A stretch of DNA of 64,000 nt from Pandoraea anhela (GTDB lineage: Bacteria > Pseudomonadota > Gammaproteobacteria > Burkholderiales > Burkholderiaceae), in the NCBI RefSeq assembly GCF_902459655.1, contig NZ_CABPSB010000003.1, forward strand, positions 62,001 through 126,000, read 5' to 3'. Both the position numbers and the translations under genes were made by a program. The notes under the pieces are model-generated. The model was not told the origin of the DNA. It was given only the letters and a program-made list of their open reading frames with translations, and made no database searches. Below, in pieces: positions 1 to 8,451 of the stretch (position 1 is its first letter; each line of letters begins with the position of its first letter).

Positions 1-1036
1 CGACCGTCTGATCGTTGCCGATTACCGTGACGAGACGGCGCTCTCCGAACTCGCCGCCCTGTGTCCGGCCATCTCGACCGAATTCGAGAATGTCCCGGCG
101 CAGTCGCTCGACTTCCTCGCGCAAACCACGACCGTGAGTCCGGCGGGCCGTTGTGTCGCCATCGCGCAGGACCGCGTGGCGGAGAAGCGTTTCATCGAGA
201 GCTGCGGTGTGCCGGTGGCCCCGCATCTGGTCATCGAGTCGAACGACGCGCTCGCCGCCATTGGCGATGCGGCCATCGAGAGCGTGCTGCCGGGGATTCT
301 GAAGACGGCGCGTCTCGGTTACGACGGTAAAGGGCAGGTGCGCGTGAATACGCCCACCGAGGCCCGCGACGCCTACGCCGCGCTCGGCGGCGTGCCGTGC
401 GTGCTGGAGAAGCGTCTGGCGCTGGCGTTCGAAGTGTCGGTGCTCAGCGCGCGCGGGGCGGATGGCGCGGTTGCGACCTATCCGCTTGCGCAGAACGTGC
501 ATATCGACGGCATTCTCGCCACCACGACGGTGCCCGCACCCGATGCCGCACCGGGACTGGCGGACGCCGCGCGCGCTGCCGCCGCCGCGATCGCGGCGCA
601 AATGGATTACGTGGGCGTGCTGTGCGTGGAGTTTTTCATTCTGAAGGACGGTTCGCTTGTGGCGAACGAAATGGCGCCGCGTCCGCACAACAGCGGTCAC
701 TACACGATCGACGCCTGCGCATCGAGCCAGTTCGAGCAGCAGGTGCGCGCCATGGCCGGTCTGCCGCTCGGCGAGACGCGCCAGCATTCGCCGGCGGTCA
801 TGCTCAACGTGCTCGGCGATGTCTGGTTCGACGGTCCGGCGAAGGACCAGCCGCGAACGCCCGCATGGGCCGATGTGGCGGCGCTGCCCTCCGCACGTCT
901 GCATCTGTACGGCAAGGAAGACGCACGCGTGGGCCGCAAGATGGGCCACATCACGTTCGCGGGTGCGTCGCTCGACGAAGCGCGCAATGCGTGTGTGACG
1001 GCGGCCGCGAGCCTTGCCATTGCTCTGGAAGACTGA
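1..1036 (+). CDS. purK: N5-carboxyaminoimidazole ribonucleotide synthase (5'-truncated by window edge)
   Basis: ATP-grasp enzyme of purine biosynthesis; it carboxylates AIR with bicarbonate and ATP to N5-CAIR in the cytoplasm. The visible 344 codons are in the frame that opens at base 2. They include the STEFENVP segment, the ATP-grasp core ([15 protein letters not shown]), the VLEKR strand, [10 protein letters not shown] and the Mg/ATP-binding [12 protein letters not shown] motif, which is typical of PurK. The N-terminal nucleotide-fold portion (roughly 60 residues) lies outside the window. The stop is 4 nt before the next gene, so the two are probably co-transcribed. purE would be expected just upstream. 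Confidence 0.95.
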   Translation, partial: DRLIVADYRDETALSELAALCPAISTEFENVPAQSLDFLAQTTTVSPAGRCVAIAQDRVAEKRFIESCGVPVAPHLVIESNDALAAIGDAAIESVLPGILKTARLGYDGKGQVRVNTPTEARDAYAALGGVPCVLEKRLALAFEVSVLSARGADGAVATYPLAQNVHIDGILATTTVPAPDAAPGLADAARAAAAAIAAQMDYVGVLCVEFFILKDGSLVANEMAPRPHNSGHYTIDACASSQFEQQVRAMAGLPLGETRQHSPAVMLNVLGDVWFDGPAKDQPRTPAWADVAALPSARLHLYGKEDARVGRKMGHITFAGASLDEARNACVTAAASLAIALED

Positions 1037-1040
1037 TCCG

Positions 1041-2138
1041 ATGGCAACGTCCACCCCGCCCGACGTTCCGCGCATCGTCATGCCGCCGGCGGAGGCCATC
1101 GCGCAAGCCGCCGCGCAACTGGCGGCGGGCGAGTTGGTCGCATTCCCGACGGAGACGGTCTACGGTCTGGGCGGCGACGCCGAAAACCCGGCCGCCGTGG
1201 CGGCGATCTACGCGGCGAAAGGGCGTCCGGCGAATCATCCGGTCATCGTGCATTTCTCGCCGGACGGCGACCCCGGTTACTGGAGCGACGACGTCACGCC
1301 TGCTGCGCGCAAGCTGATGGACGCCTTCTGGCCTGGCCCGCTCACCCTTATTCTCAAGCGTGCGCCGCACATCCCCGACGCTGTCTCCGGCGGTCAGGGT
1401 TCCGTGGGGCTGCGTTGTCCGTCTCACCCGGTGGCGCAGGCGTTGCTGCGTGAGTTCGAGCGTATCAAGGGGGGGCAGGGGGGCGTGGCCGCGCCATCGG
1501 CCAACCGTTTCGGTCAGGTAAGTCCGACCGCTGCGCAACACGTGCGAGACGAGTTTGCCGGTTTGCCGGGCGTGACCGTTCACGTGCTGGATGGCGGCGA
1601 GGCGGCTGTCGGCATCGAGTCGACGATCGTGGATCTTTCGCGCGGGTTCCCGGCGTTGCTGCGTCCGGGACACATTACGCCTGCGCAGATCGCCGAGGTG
1701 CTGGGGGAGATGCCGCGCTTGCCGGGGCAGGATAGCGACGCGCCGCGTGCGTCCGGCACGCTCAAGGCGCATTACGCGCCGCGCACGCCGCTGTATCTGT
1801 GCGATGCCGGGCAATTCGCGGCGGCGCTGGCCGTCCATCCGGCGGGCGAGCGTGTGGCCGTAGTGGCATTCGCGCCGACGCTGGCTGCGCTGTCGTCAGC
1901 GCTGTCGTGCCCGCCGTTGTCCACGTTATCGTCAGACATCTCGGCATCGGACGACATCGTGACAGTCGTGCTGCCCGCGACACCTGCCGCGCTTGCGACC
2001 GATTTGTACGCGATGTTGCGACGTCTCGATCGCGCCAACGTCACGCACATCCTGTTCGAGCGTCTGCCCGACACGCCCGCGTGGGCGGCAGTGGGCGACC
2101 GCCTCGGGCGCGCGGCGGCTGCCTTCGAGCGCACCTGA
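1041..2138 (+). CDS. L-threonylcarbamoyladenylate synthase, long Sua5 form
   Basis: Makes threonylcarbamoyl-AMP from threonine, bicarbonate and ATP for the t6A modification at position 37 of ANN-decoding tRNAs. The ATG at 1041 follows the purK stop by 4 nt. The product is 365 aa: an N-terminal YrdC/Sua5 fold (about residues 12-205, with FPTETVYGLG, AAKGRPANHP and APSANRFGQVSPT) plus a C-terminal Sua5 domain of about 120 residues after an SGTLKAHYAPRTPL linker. This length marks the Sua5 rather than the short TsaC type. TcdA, which later cyclises t6A, is encoded at 60.9 kb in the same window. Confidence 0.93.
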   Translation: MATSTPPDVPRIVMPPAEAIAQAAAQLAAGELVAFPTETVYGLGGDAENPAAVAAIYAAKGRPANHPVIVHFSPDGDPGYWSDDVTPAARKLMDAFWPGPLTLILKRAPHIPDAVSGGQGSVGLRCPSHPVAQALLREFERIKGGQGGVAAPSANRFGQVSPTAAQHVRDEFAGLPGVTVHVLDGGEAAVGIESTIVDLSRGFPALLRPGHITPAQIAEVLGEMPRLPGQDSDAPRASGTLKAHYAPRTPLYLCDAGQFAAALAVHPAGERVAVVAFAPTLAALSSALSCPPLSTLSSDISASDDIVTVVLPATPAALATDLYAMLRRLDRANVTHILFERLPDTPAWAAVGDRLGRAAAAFERT

Positions 2139-2207
2139 AGACGGCAATGCACTGAACGCCCGCGCCCCGCACATGACGCGGGGCGTGACGCGGCACGGCG
2201 TCGAGCG

Positions 2208-3155
2208 TCAGAGGGGCTTCTGCGTGCGACCCATGCCGTGCGCATCCCCGCCAGCCGTTGCCGTTCCCACCGATCCCGTTTCCGTTTCAGTTTCAGTTTC
2301 CATCGACCGGCTTGCCGCCGCCTGCCATGCATACCGCCATTCCGGCGGCCCGAACAACGCCATCCACTTGTTACGCCAGCCGGGCAGGGTCACGGCGTCG
2401 CGCGCCATCGCTCGCCATTCGTGAAACGTCAGCGTGATCGGATTGTGCGTGTGGATCGGATCGACGATGCCGTACTCGCACGGTTCGGTGTCGCTCTCCT
2501 CGACGTACGAGCCGAACAGACGATCCCAAATGACGAGCACCCCGGCATAGTTCCTGTCTATGTAACGGGGATTGCGCGCGTGATGGGCTCGATGGATCGA
2601 TGGCGTGTTGAGCACGTACTCCAGCCAGCCGAGTTTCGGAATCGCCTGCGTGTGCACGAAGAACTGGAACGCGAGATTGAGCAGCACCACGCCGACGATC
2701 TGCGCGGGGGTGAAGCCGATGAGTGCCATCGGTGTCCAGAACAGCCACATTCCCGCGACGGGATACATCAGACTTTGCCGGAACGCCGTCGACAGGTTCA
2801 GACGCTCGGACGAGTGATGCACGACGTGCGCCGCCCACAGCCACCGAATGCGATGACTGGCGCGATGAAACACGTAGTAAAGGAAGTCCTGCACGATGAA
2901 CAGGAGCAGGAGACCGAGCCATCCCGCAGGCATCGTGTAGAGGCGGTGATGCTCGTAGAGCCATGCGTAAAATGGCACGACGAGCAGCCAGGCCAGTTTG
3001 TCGGCGCCCTGGTGCATGAGCGCGAGCGTGGCGTTGCTGAGCGTGTCCTTGAGGCTGTAAAGGCCGGGACGGCGACCCCGCCAGTACCAGGCTTCGATGC
3101 CGATACACAGCACGAATACCGGCGCGAGCGCCAGCAGAATCAACTCGACGTTCAT
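2208..3155 (-). CDS. Sterol desaturase / fatty acid hydroxylase superfamily membrane protein
   Basis: Predicted integral-membrane di-iron hydroxylase or desaturase acting on a lipid. I chose the ATG at 3155 because AGGAG lies about 10 nt upstream and the protein then begins with a transmembrane helix (LILLALAPVFVLCIGI). The product is 315 aa. The histidine clusters of the family are all present: HRASH (97-101), HVVHH (110-114) and HRAHH (188-192), plus His168. Three to four hydrophobic helices surround them. The C-terminus carries an acidic METETETETG tail encoded by a short TTTCAG-type tandem repeat at about 2280-2300. Substrate is unknown, and nothing nearby assigns a lipid pathway. Confidence 0.85.
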   Translation of the reverse strand: MNVELILLALAPVFVLCIGIEAWYWRGRRPGLYSLKDTLSNATLALMHQGADKLAWLLVVPFYAWLYEHHRLYTMPAGWLGLLLLFIVQDFLYYVFHRASHRIRWLWAAHVVHHSSERLNLSTAFRQSLMYPVAGMWLFWTPMALIGFTPAQIVGVVLLNLAFQFFVHTQAIPKLGWLEYVLNTPSIHRAHHARNPRYIDRNYAGVLVIWDRLFGSYVEESDTEPCEYGIVDPIHTHNPITLTFHEWRAMARDAVTLPGWRNKWMALFGPPEWRYAWQAAASRSMETETETETGSVGTATAGGDAHGMGRTQKPL

Positions 3156-3349
3156 GACCTCGCGTCTCCTCACGATTGGGTCATCTGAACCGGTGTCCCC
3201 GCATCTCGTGGCGCCAAGGGGCGGTCTGGCGCGGGTGACACCGGTGGAACGTCTATTCTGACGCGAATGAGGCGTGTCGGCGTTGCGGTTAGAAGGAAAC
3301 GTCAAATACGCGGCTCGCGTCGTTCCCCTCCGTCACAACGCGTTCGCGG

Positions 3350-5011
3350 TCACGGTGCGTTGTCGAACACCCAGGAGATCAGCGCATCGTTGAACGCCCG
3401 TGCGTTGCTCGCGCGTGGGTCGTTGACCAGCGAGACCACCACGTAGACGCTGCCTGAGCGCGCGGCGACGTAGCCCGCCACCGCACCGACATCGTCGAGC
3501 GTGCCTGTCTTGATGTGAGCGTTGCCCGCCACGCTGTGATTCGTCAGGCGATTGCGCATGGTGCCGTCGACCCCGACGGTCGGCATCGATTCGACGAGGA
3601 CTTGTCCGGTCGGGCTGTTGATGCCGTGTTGCAGCACACGCCCCAATTCCGCCGCGCTGATGCGCTCGATGCGCGAGAGCCCCGAGCCGTTCTCCACCAC
3701 TAGGCTCGGTGCGGCCAGATCGTTCTTGTCGAGCCAGCGGTTGAGCACCTCACGCGAGCGCGCGATGCTCGCGGGCGTTTTCCCGTCGGCGGCGAGTCCC
3801 AGCGTGAGGAACAACTGGCGCGCCATCACGTTGTTGCTGAACTTGTTCATGTCGTGCACGACTTCGGCCAGCGTCTGGCCGCGATGCGTGACGAGCAGAC
3901 GCGCTCCCGGCGGCACGACGCCGGTGCGCACATTGCCGTTGAACTGCCCGCCCGAGGCCTGCCATAGCGCCCGGAAGCCGCCAAGGAAAAAGCGGTCGCG
4001 ATCGGGGGCGGCGATGTTCCACCCCTTGTCTTCGCACGACGCGGGATATGTCCCGGAGAACCGCGCGACGTAGGCGCCGTCGGGCGTCGTGCTCAGGCTG
4101 GGATGGATGCGGGTGAGCCAGTCGCCGCAATTGCCTGCGGCCGTGGACGACATTTCGTTCGAGACTTGCAGATTGGCCAGCGGCGGCAACACGTTGACGT
4201 CCACCGTGCCGTTCGGATTGCCCGTGAAGTTGAACGACATCGCCTTGAACGAGTAAAGCAGCGGGTCCGGCGAGACGTTGTACGGACGGTCGGTGTCGCC
4301 GTCGATAGGACCCTGTGCGCCGATATCCGAGCTGTAGGCCGAGCGGTCGAGCACGATGTCGCCGTTGATGTTCGTCACGCCCGCGTTGTGCAGTTCGGCG
4401 ATGAACTTCTCCATCTCCTCGGGCACGAGCTTCGGGTCGCCGGTGCCTTTGAAATAGAGATTGCCGTTGAGCGTTCGACCGTCCAGTTGCCCGTCGGTGT
4501 ACGCCTGCGTGCGCCAGCGGTAGTCCGGGCCGAGCGTGTCGAGAGCGGCAATCGTCGTGACGAGTTTCATCGTCGAGGCGGGATTGCGCGGCACGTTCGG
4601 ATTGAGGGCGAGCATCGGCGCCGGAATCGCACCGCGCGTTTGCAGCGGATTGTCGACCCTGGCGACGATCACGCTGACGTGAGACGCCGGGACTTGACTT
4701 GCCGCGAGGGCACGCGCCAGCGGGGCGGGCAGCGGTGTGGCGTGCGCCGGCGTAACCGGCACCCGGGGGGCTTTCGCCTTCACGAGCTTCGTCGATTTGG
4801 CGGGCTTGGTCGGCTTGGCCAGCGCAGGCGCGCCCGCCATCATCGTCAACGCCAACGCGGCGCAGCAGGCGCGCGCGATGTGGCGAAGGTTGCCGTGCAG
4901 ACGCGGCGCGCCGGGCGTGAGTCTGGCGGAGGCACTAAAGACCTTGGGGGATGTGGCGCGAGCGAAGCGAGGGGGGTGCGAGGGGAGTCTGGGCAAGCGA
5001 GGGACGCGCAT
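3350..5011 (-). CDS. dacB: D-alanyl-D-alanine carboxypeptidase/endopeptidase, PBP4 family
   Basis: Class C penicillin-binding protein (peptidase S13) that trims peptidoglycan cross-links in the periplasm. All three active-site motifs are visible: STMK (Ser146/Lys149), SNN in KFSNNVMA, and KTG in HIKTGTLDD. The start at 5011 gives 553 aa and has GGAGAA about 11 nt upstream. The signal sequence (ARACCAALALTMMAGAPALA) lies some 40 residues in, so the n-region is unusually long and a shorter start is possible. A Lys/Pro-rich spacer follows the cleavage site. The gene stands alone and is divergent from the response regulator at 5433. Confidence 0.93.
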   Translation of the reverse strand: MRVPRLPRLPSHPPRFARATSPKVFSASARLTPGAPRLHGNLRHIARACCAALALTMMAGAPALAKPTKPAKSTKLVKAKAPRVPVTPAHATPLPAPLARALAASQVPASHVSVIVARVDNPLQTRGAIPAPMLALNPNVPRNPASTMKLVTTIAALDTLGPDYRWRTQAYTDGQLDGRTLNGNLYFKGTGDPKLVPEEMEKFIAELHNAGVTNINGDIVLDRSAYSSDIGAQGPIDGDTDRPYNVSPDPLLYSFKAMSFNFTGNPNGTVDVNVLPPLANLQVSNEMSSTAAGNCGDWLTRIHPSLSTTPDGAYVARFSGTYPASCEDKGWNIAAPDRDRFFLGGFRALWQASGGQFNGNVRTGVVPPGARLLVTHRGQTLAEVVHDMNKFSNNVMARQLFLTLGLAADGKTPASIARSREVLNRWLDKNDLAAPSLVVENGSGLSRIERISAAELGRVLQHGINSPTGQVLVESMPTVGVDGTMRNRLTNHSVAGNAHIKTGTLDDVGAVAGYVAARSGSVYVVVSLVNDPRASNARAFNDALISWVFDNAP

Positions 5012-5432
5012 GACGGGCGAGGTTCTCCAGCGTTGCGTGCGGCGTGCTGTCGGACGATCTTCGGGCGACCCAGAGAGACAATCCGAGCGATCGGAGCGAC
5101 CTGCGCCGATGCCCGACGGCATGTCGACACCAGGTGGGGCGATGCGCACGCGGCAACGCAGTTAAGCGTAAAAGTAGGCCGCGAGTGCGTCTGAGCGCGC
5201 GGCGCGTGCGTGCCATTGTAAAGCCGCCGTGCAACGAACTGTGGCTACAATGAGTCGAATTTTGGCAAATGTCACTCGAAGGCAACATCATGCAACGTTG
5301 CATGGGCTTGAGGCGACGTGAGCCGCGAGGCCCGGACACGGTCCCAAATCACGTAGCTGACTGCGTACCGGACCGGTCCCGAAGCGTTTCCTGAATCCCG
5401 TTCCCGATGACGTCCAAAACGGTGCCTGAACC
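5012..5432. other. Divergent intergenic region, dacB / response regulator
   Basis: About 420 bp between divergent starts. It holds a perfect 16-bp palindrome CATGCAACGTTGCATG at 5289-5304 and a TACAAT hexamer at 5246-5251 without a well-spaced -35. No convincing gene is seen. Frames crossing it have no ribosome-binding site or recognisable domain. Confidence 0.5.
5289..5304. promoter_or_regulatory. Perfect 16-bp palindrome, candidate operator
   Basis: CATGCAACGTTGCATG is fully self-complementary and lies about 130 bp upstream of the response-regulator start and 280 bp upstream of dacB. It has no T-tract, so it is not a terminator. Binding protein unknown. Confidence 0.35.
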
Positions 5433-6113
5433 ATGCGAATTTTGTTGGTGGAAGACGATGCGATGATCGCTGCCGCGGTCTCGAAGGGGCTGCGCCAGGA
5501 CGGCTGGACCGTTGACCACGTGGGCGACGGGCAGCGCGCGCTCGACGCATTGTCCATCGAATCTTACGACGCCTTGCTGCTCGATCTCGGTCTGCCGCGA
5601 CGCGACGGCATCGACGTGCTGCGCACCTTGCGCGCACGTGGCCAGACGCTGCCGGTGCTGATCGCCACGGCGCGCGACGCCGTCGCGGATCGCGTCAAGG
5701 GCCTCGATGCGGGGGCCGACGATTACCTTGTCAAACCTTTCGATTTCGATGAACTGGCGGCGCGTCTGCGGGCGCTGGTGCGGCGTCAGGCCGGGCGCAG
5801 CGAACCGTTGCTGCGCCATGGGGGAATCGTGCTCGATCCTGCCACGCGTCAAGTGACCTGCGACGGCACGCCCGTTGTGCTCTCCGCACGCGAATACGCG
5901 GTGCTCGAAGCGTTGCTCAATCGTCCGGGCGCGGTATTGTCGAAGTCGCAACTCGAAGAGCGCATTTACGGTTGGGGCGAGGAGGTGGCGAGCAACGCGG
6001 TGGAAGTCCACATTCACGGGCTGCGCAAGAAGTTGGGCGCGGAGGCCATCCGGACCGTGCGCGGCGTCGGGTACATGATGCCCGCGCCCGGCGTGGCATC
6101 GGAGGCGAACTGA
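5433..6113 (+). CDS. OmpR/PhoB-family response regulator (QseB/PmrA type)
   Basis: DNA-binding response regulator of a two-component system, 226 aa. The receiver domain (1-115) has the acidic pair Glu7-Asp8/Asp9, phospho-acceptor Asp51 (LLLDLGLPRRDG), Thr79 and Lys101 (DDYLVKPF). The C-terminal winged helix (about 125-220) has the typical LSAREYAVLEALL and RTVRGVGYMM segments. The stop overlaps the start of the kinase gene (TGATG), so the two are translationally coupled. The closest subgroup by eye is QseB/PmrA/TctD. A PmrA-type CTTAAG-N5-CTTAAG box occurs in the htrA promoter at 8378, which suggests a local target. Confidence 0.95.
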   Translation: MRILLVEDDAMIAAAVSKGLRQDGWTVDHVGDGQRALDALSIESYDALLLDLGLPRRDGIDVLRTLRARGQTLPVLIATARDAVADRVKGLDAGADDYLVKPFDFDELAARLRALVRRQAGRSEPLLRHGGIVLDPATRQVTCDGTPVVLSAREYAVLEALLNRPGAVLSKSQLEERIYGWGEEVASNAVEVHIHGLRKKLGAEAIRTVRGVGYMMPAPGVASEAN

Positions 6114-7510
6114 TGCGCTCGATTCGCCGTCGTCTTCTCGTCGGATTGCTCATTACGCTGGCGATCGCGCTGGTGCTCGCGGGCATCGCCATCTTCCGTC
6201 AGGCACGCACCGAGGCCAACGAGTTGTTCGACTTCCAGTTGCAGCAGATGGCGTTGTCGCTGCCCGCCGAGTCGTTTTCGAGCGTGCAGGGCGAGCACAA
6301 CGATACGGAAGGGCTCGTCATTCAGATCTGGAGCCGCAACGGCGTGGAGTTGTATTACTCGCATCCGCGCACCCCGTTGCCGCCGCGCGCCGAACTCGGT
6401 TTCACGACGGTGCAAACGCCGGCGGGCGACTGGCGCGTCTACGCCGCACTCGTGGGCGATAACGTCGTGCAACTCGCGCAACCGATGGTCATCCGCGATT
6501 CGCTGGCCGTCTCGATGGCATTGCGCACCTTGTTGCCGCTGGTGGTCGCCATGCCGCTGCTGGGGCTGCTGGTGTGGATCGTGGTGGGGCGCGGCCTGCG
6601 CCCGTTGCGTCGCGTGACGAAGGCGCTCGACGCCCGTGCGCCGGGGGCGCTGGAAGCGTTTCCCGAGGCGGGATTGCCGGATGAAGTGCGTCCGTTGGTT
6701 CGCGCGCTCAACAGCCTGCTCGGCAGACTCGACGAAGCGCTCGTGCAGCAAAAAGCCTTTGTGGCCGACGCAGCGCACGAGTTGCGCACACCGCTCGCCG
6801 CGCTGCAACTTCAGGTGCAGTTGCTCGAACGCGCACAGACGGACGCGGCGCGCGCCGAGGCCATGCGCGATTTGCGCGATGGCGTGCGGCGCGCGTCGCA
6901 TATGGTGGCGCAGTTGCTCACGCTGGCGCGTCAGGAGCCGGACGCCGCACGAGCCGCAACGGCGTTCGTCGAGATGCCGCTCGTGCCGCTGTTGCAGGAT
7001 GTGGTGGCGCACCACGCGGCGCTGGCCGTCGCACGCGGCATCGATCTGGGACTGGAGGCGCCCGATGCGCTCGCGGCGATCAGTCGCGTACGCGGCGATG
7101 CGAATGCGTTGCAGACGCTCTTCGGCAATCTCGTCGACAACGCGCTGAAATACACGCCACGCGGTGGACATGTGGACGTGCGGCTGGTATCGGCGATGCC
7201 GTCGCCGGTGGTCGAAATCGAAGACACCGGGCCGGGGATTGCGCCAGCCGAGCGAGAGCGCGTGTTCGATCGGTTCTTTCGGGGCGGTGCGGCGTCGGTC
7301 GACGCTTCGCCGGCGTCCGGCGCATCGACGCACGACGCGCCGGACAGCGCTGCGCCACGCGTTCAAGGCAGCGGTCTGGGGCTGGCCATCGTACGCAACA
7401 TTGCGCAGGCGCATGGCGCGCGCGTGGAGTTGTTCGACGCACGCAACGGCTCGGGACTGCGCGTGCGCGTGAGCTTTGGCGATGCGGCGTCGGTGCCGCC
7501 CGCGCTTTGA
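6113..7510 (+). CDS. Sensor histidine kinase of the QseC/PmrB type
   Basis: Membrane-bound sensor partner of the regulator at 5433, 465 aa. TM1 (about 9-28) and TM2 (about 137-162) flank a periplasmic sensor loop of about 110 residues, and a HAMP-like segment follows. The H-box is AAHELRTPLAAL with His222. The catalytic domain has the N-box NLVDNALKYTP, DTGPGIA, FDRFFRG and GSGLGLAIV. An Ala/Ser/Asp-rich stretch of about 30 residues is inserted in the ATP lid between FFRGG and GSGLGL, longer than usual. The stimulus cannot be told from sequence. The start overlaps the regulator's stop codon. Confidence 0.94.
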   Translation: MRSIRRRLLVGLLITLAIALVLAGIAIFRQARTEANELFDFQLQQMALSLPAESFSSVQGEHNDTEGLVIQIWSRNGVELYYSHPRTPLPPRAELGFTTVQTPAGDWRVYAALVGDNVVQLAQPMVIRDSLAVSMALRTLLPLVVAMPLLGLLVWIVVGRGLRPLRRVTKALDARAPGALEAFPEAGLPDEVRPLVRALNSLLGRLDEALVQQKAFVADAAHELRTPLAALQLQVQLLERAQTDAARAEAMRDLRDGVRRASHMVAQLLTLARQEPDAARAATAFVEMPLVPLLQDVVAHHAALAVARGIDLGLEAPDALAAISRVRGDANALQTLFGNLVDNALKYTPRGGHVDVRLVSAMPSPVVEIEDTGPGIAPAERERVFDRFFRGGAASVDASPASGASTHDAPDSAAPRVQGSGLGLAIVRNIAQAHGARVELFDARNGSGLRVRVSFGDAASVPPAL

Positions 7511-7635
7511 CGGTAGTGGCGTGGCGGGCGAGATATCGCGCGGCGCGGGTGGGCCGTCTCCCGACACCGCGCTCACGGCGTACGGCGCTGCGCACGTCCG
7601 CGTGGCTCAGCGTGTTGCCGTGATTTACCGGTGTG

Positions 7636-8057
7636 TTACCCGCGAGTCACGTCCGTGACCTTGTCGTGCTCGATGGTGAGCGTGCGGCGATCCGGACGAT
7701 GATCGCGCGTGGTCGGCATGGCCTTGCCGTCTTGCATGCCGATGCGCCACGGGCATCCTTGCAGCATCGACTTCGCTTCCGAGAGCGACTTGCCGACAAT
7801 GGCCTGATCGGACGGCGAATCCTTCGAGCAATGGCCGCTCTGGCTCTGCATCGACCCCGGCATCTGGCCCGAATGACCCTGCATCGGCATGGAATTGGAT
7901 GTTGAATTCGACGTTGAATCGGCCGGCCCTTGCGTGCCCGTCCCATTGCCGTTGCCGGACGCGGCGTGGGCCGACACGGCAAACGTCAGGCACAAGGCGA
8001 CGCCGGCGGCGCCCATCCAGTCGTCCGGAGGAAGTTGCGATCGGATTGCATAGGCAT
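7636..8057 (-). pseudogene. Secreted I78-family peptidase inhibitor with an apparent N-terminal frameshift
   Basis: The C-terminal 55 residues match the I78 (elastase-inhibitor-like) fold: AIVGKSLSEAKSMLQG, then DHRPDRRTLTIEHDKVTDV. The I78 frame has only a weak internal ATG at 8016 with no ribosome-binding site. A good start (AGGAG, then ATG at 8057) opens the neighbouring frame and reads MPMQSDRNFLRTTGW before hitting a stop. Adding one base inside the GGGCGCCGCC run (about 8005-8014) joins the two into a classic signal peptide ending AVSAHA. So either the allele is broken or the read has an indel. A Gly/Asn/Ser/Gln/Met-rich linker of about 45 residues precedes the inhibitor domain. It diverges from htrA. 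Confidence 0.7.
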
Positions 8058-8451
8058 CGTGATTCTCCTGTAGACGAAAGACGTGCGACGCGGAATTGCG
8101 CCACTTCGCCACCGTAGGCAGCGGTGGCACGCTTTCGCAAGCTGAACCACGCGAGTTGCGCCTTCAAACGCATGCTGCCTTCACGCATAGCGTGCAAGGA
8201 ACGTCGATTTTGGTTTCGATGGGTGACGTTATGGCGTCGACGCTCGGGCAATGTCGCTCCCGTTTTTTCTCCCGCCAGCCCGCAGGTCGGACGCGGTGTC
8301 TTGCATCCACGGTCTTTCGACGCCGTTCTCTCGTGGTTGTCTCTCCGGTTGTTTTTCCGGTTGTCTTTCCGATTGTCCTTAAGGTTCTCTTAAGGGAGCG
8401 TCTCTACGATGGCAGTCATGTTCAAACGTGGTTGTCGGTAAGGAGAGACTC
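8058..8451. other. Divergent promoter region, I78 inhibitor / htrA
   Basis: 394 bp without a gene. It has a pyrimidine-rich stretch of imperfect 11-13 bp repeats (TCTCCGGTTG-like, about 8326-8376) running into the CTTAAG direct-repeat box at 8378-8394. A candidate -10 TACGAT sits at 8405-8410. Confidence 0.5.
8378..8410 (+). promoter_or_regulatory. PmrA/QseB-type box and candidate -10 of htrA
   Basis: The direct repeat CTTAAG-GTTCT-CTTAAG (8378-8394) matches the PmrA-box architecture of two 6-bp half-sites 5 bp apart. It lies where a -35 would be for the TACGAT hexamer at 8405-8410. This predicts activation of htrA by an OmpR-family regulator; the one encoded at 5433 is the obvious candidate. 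CTTAAG is itself palindromic, so the box reads the same way towards the inhibitor gene. Confidence 0.6.

Noticed and set aside
6014-7576. 520-aa minus-strand frame opposite the sensor kinase
   Set aside because: Kinase motifs are all in the plus frame; antisense product lacks any domain.
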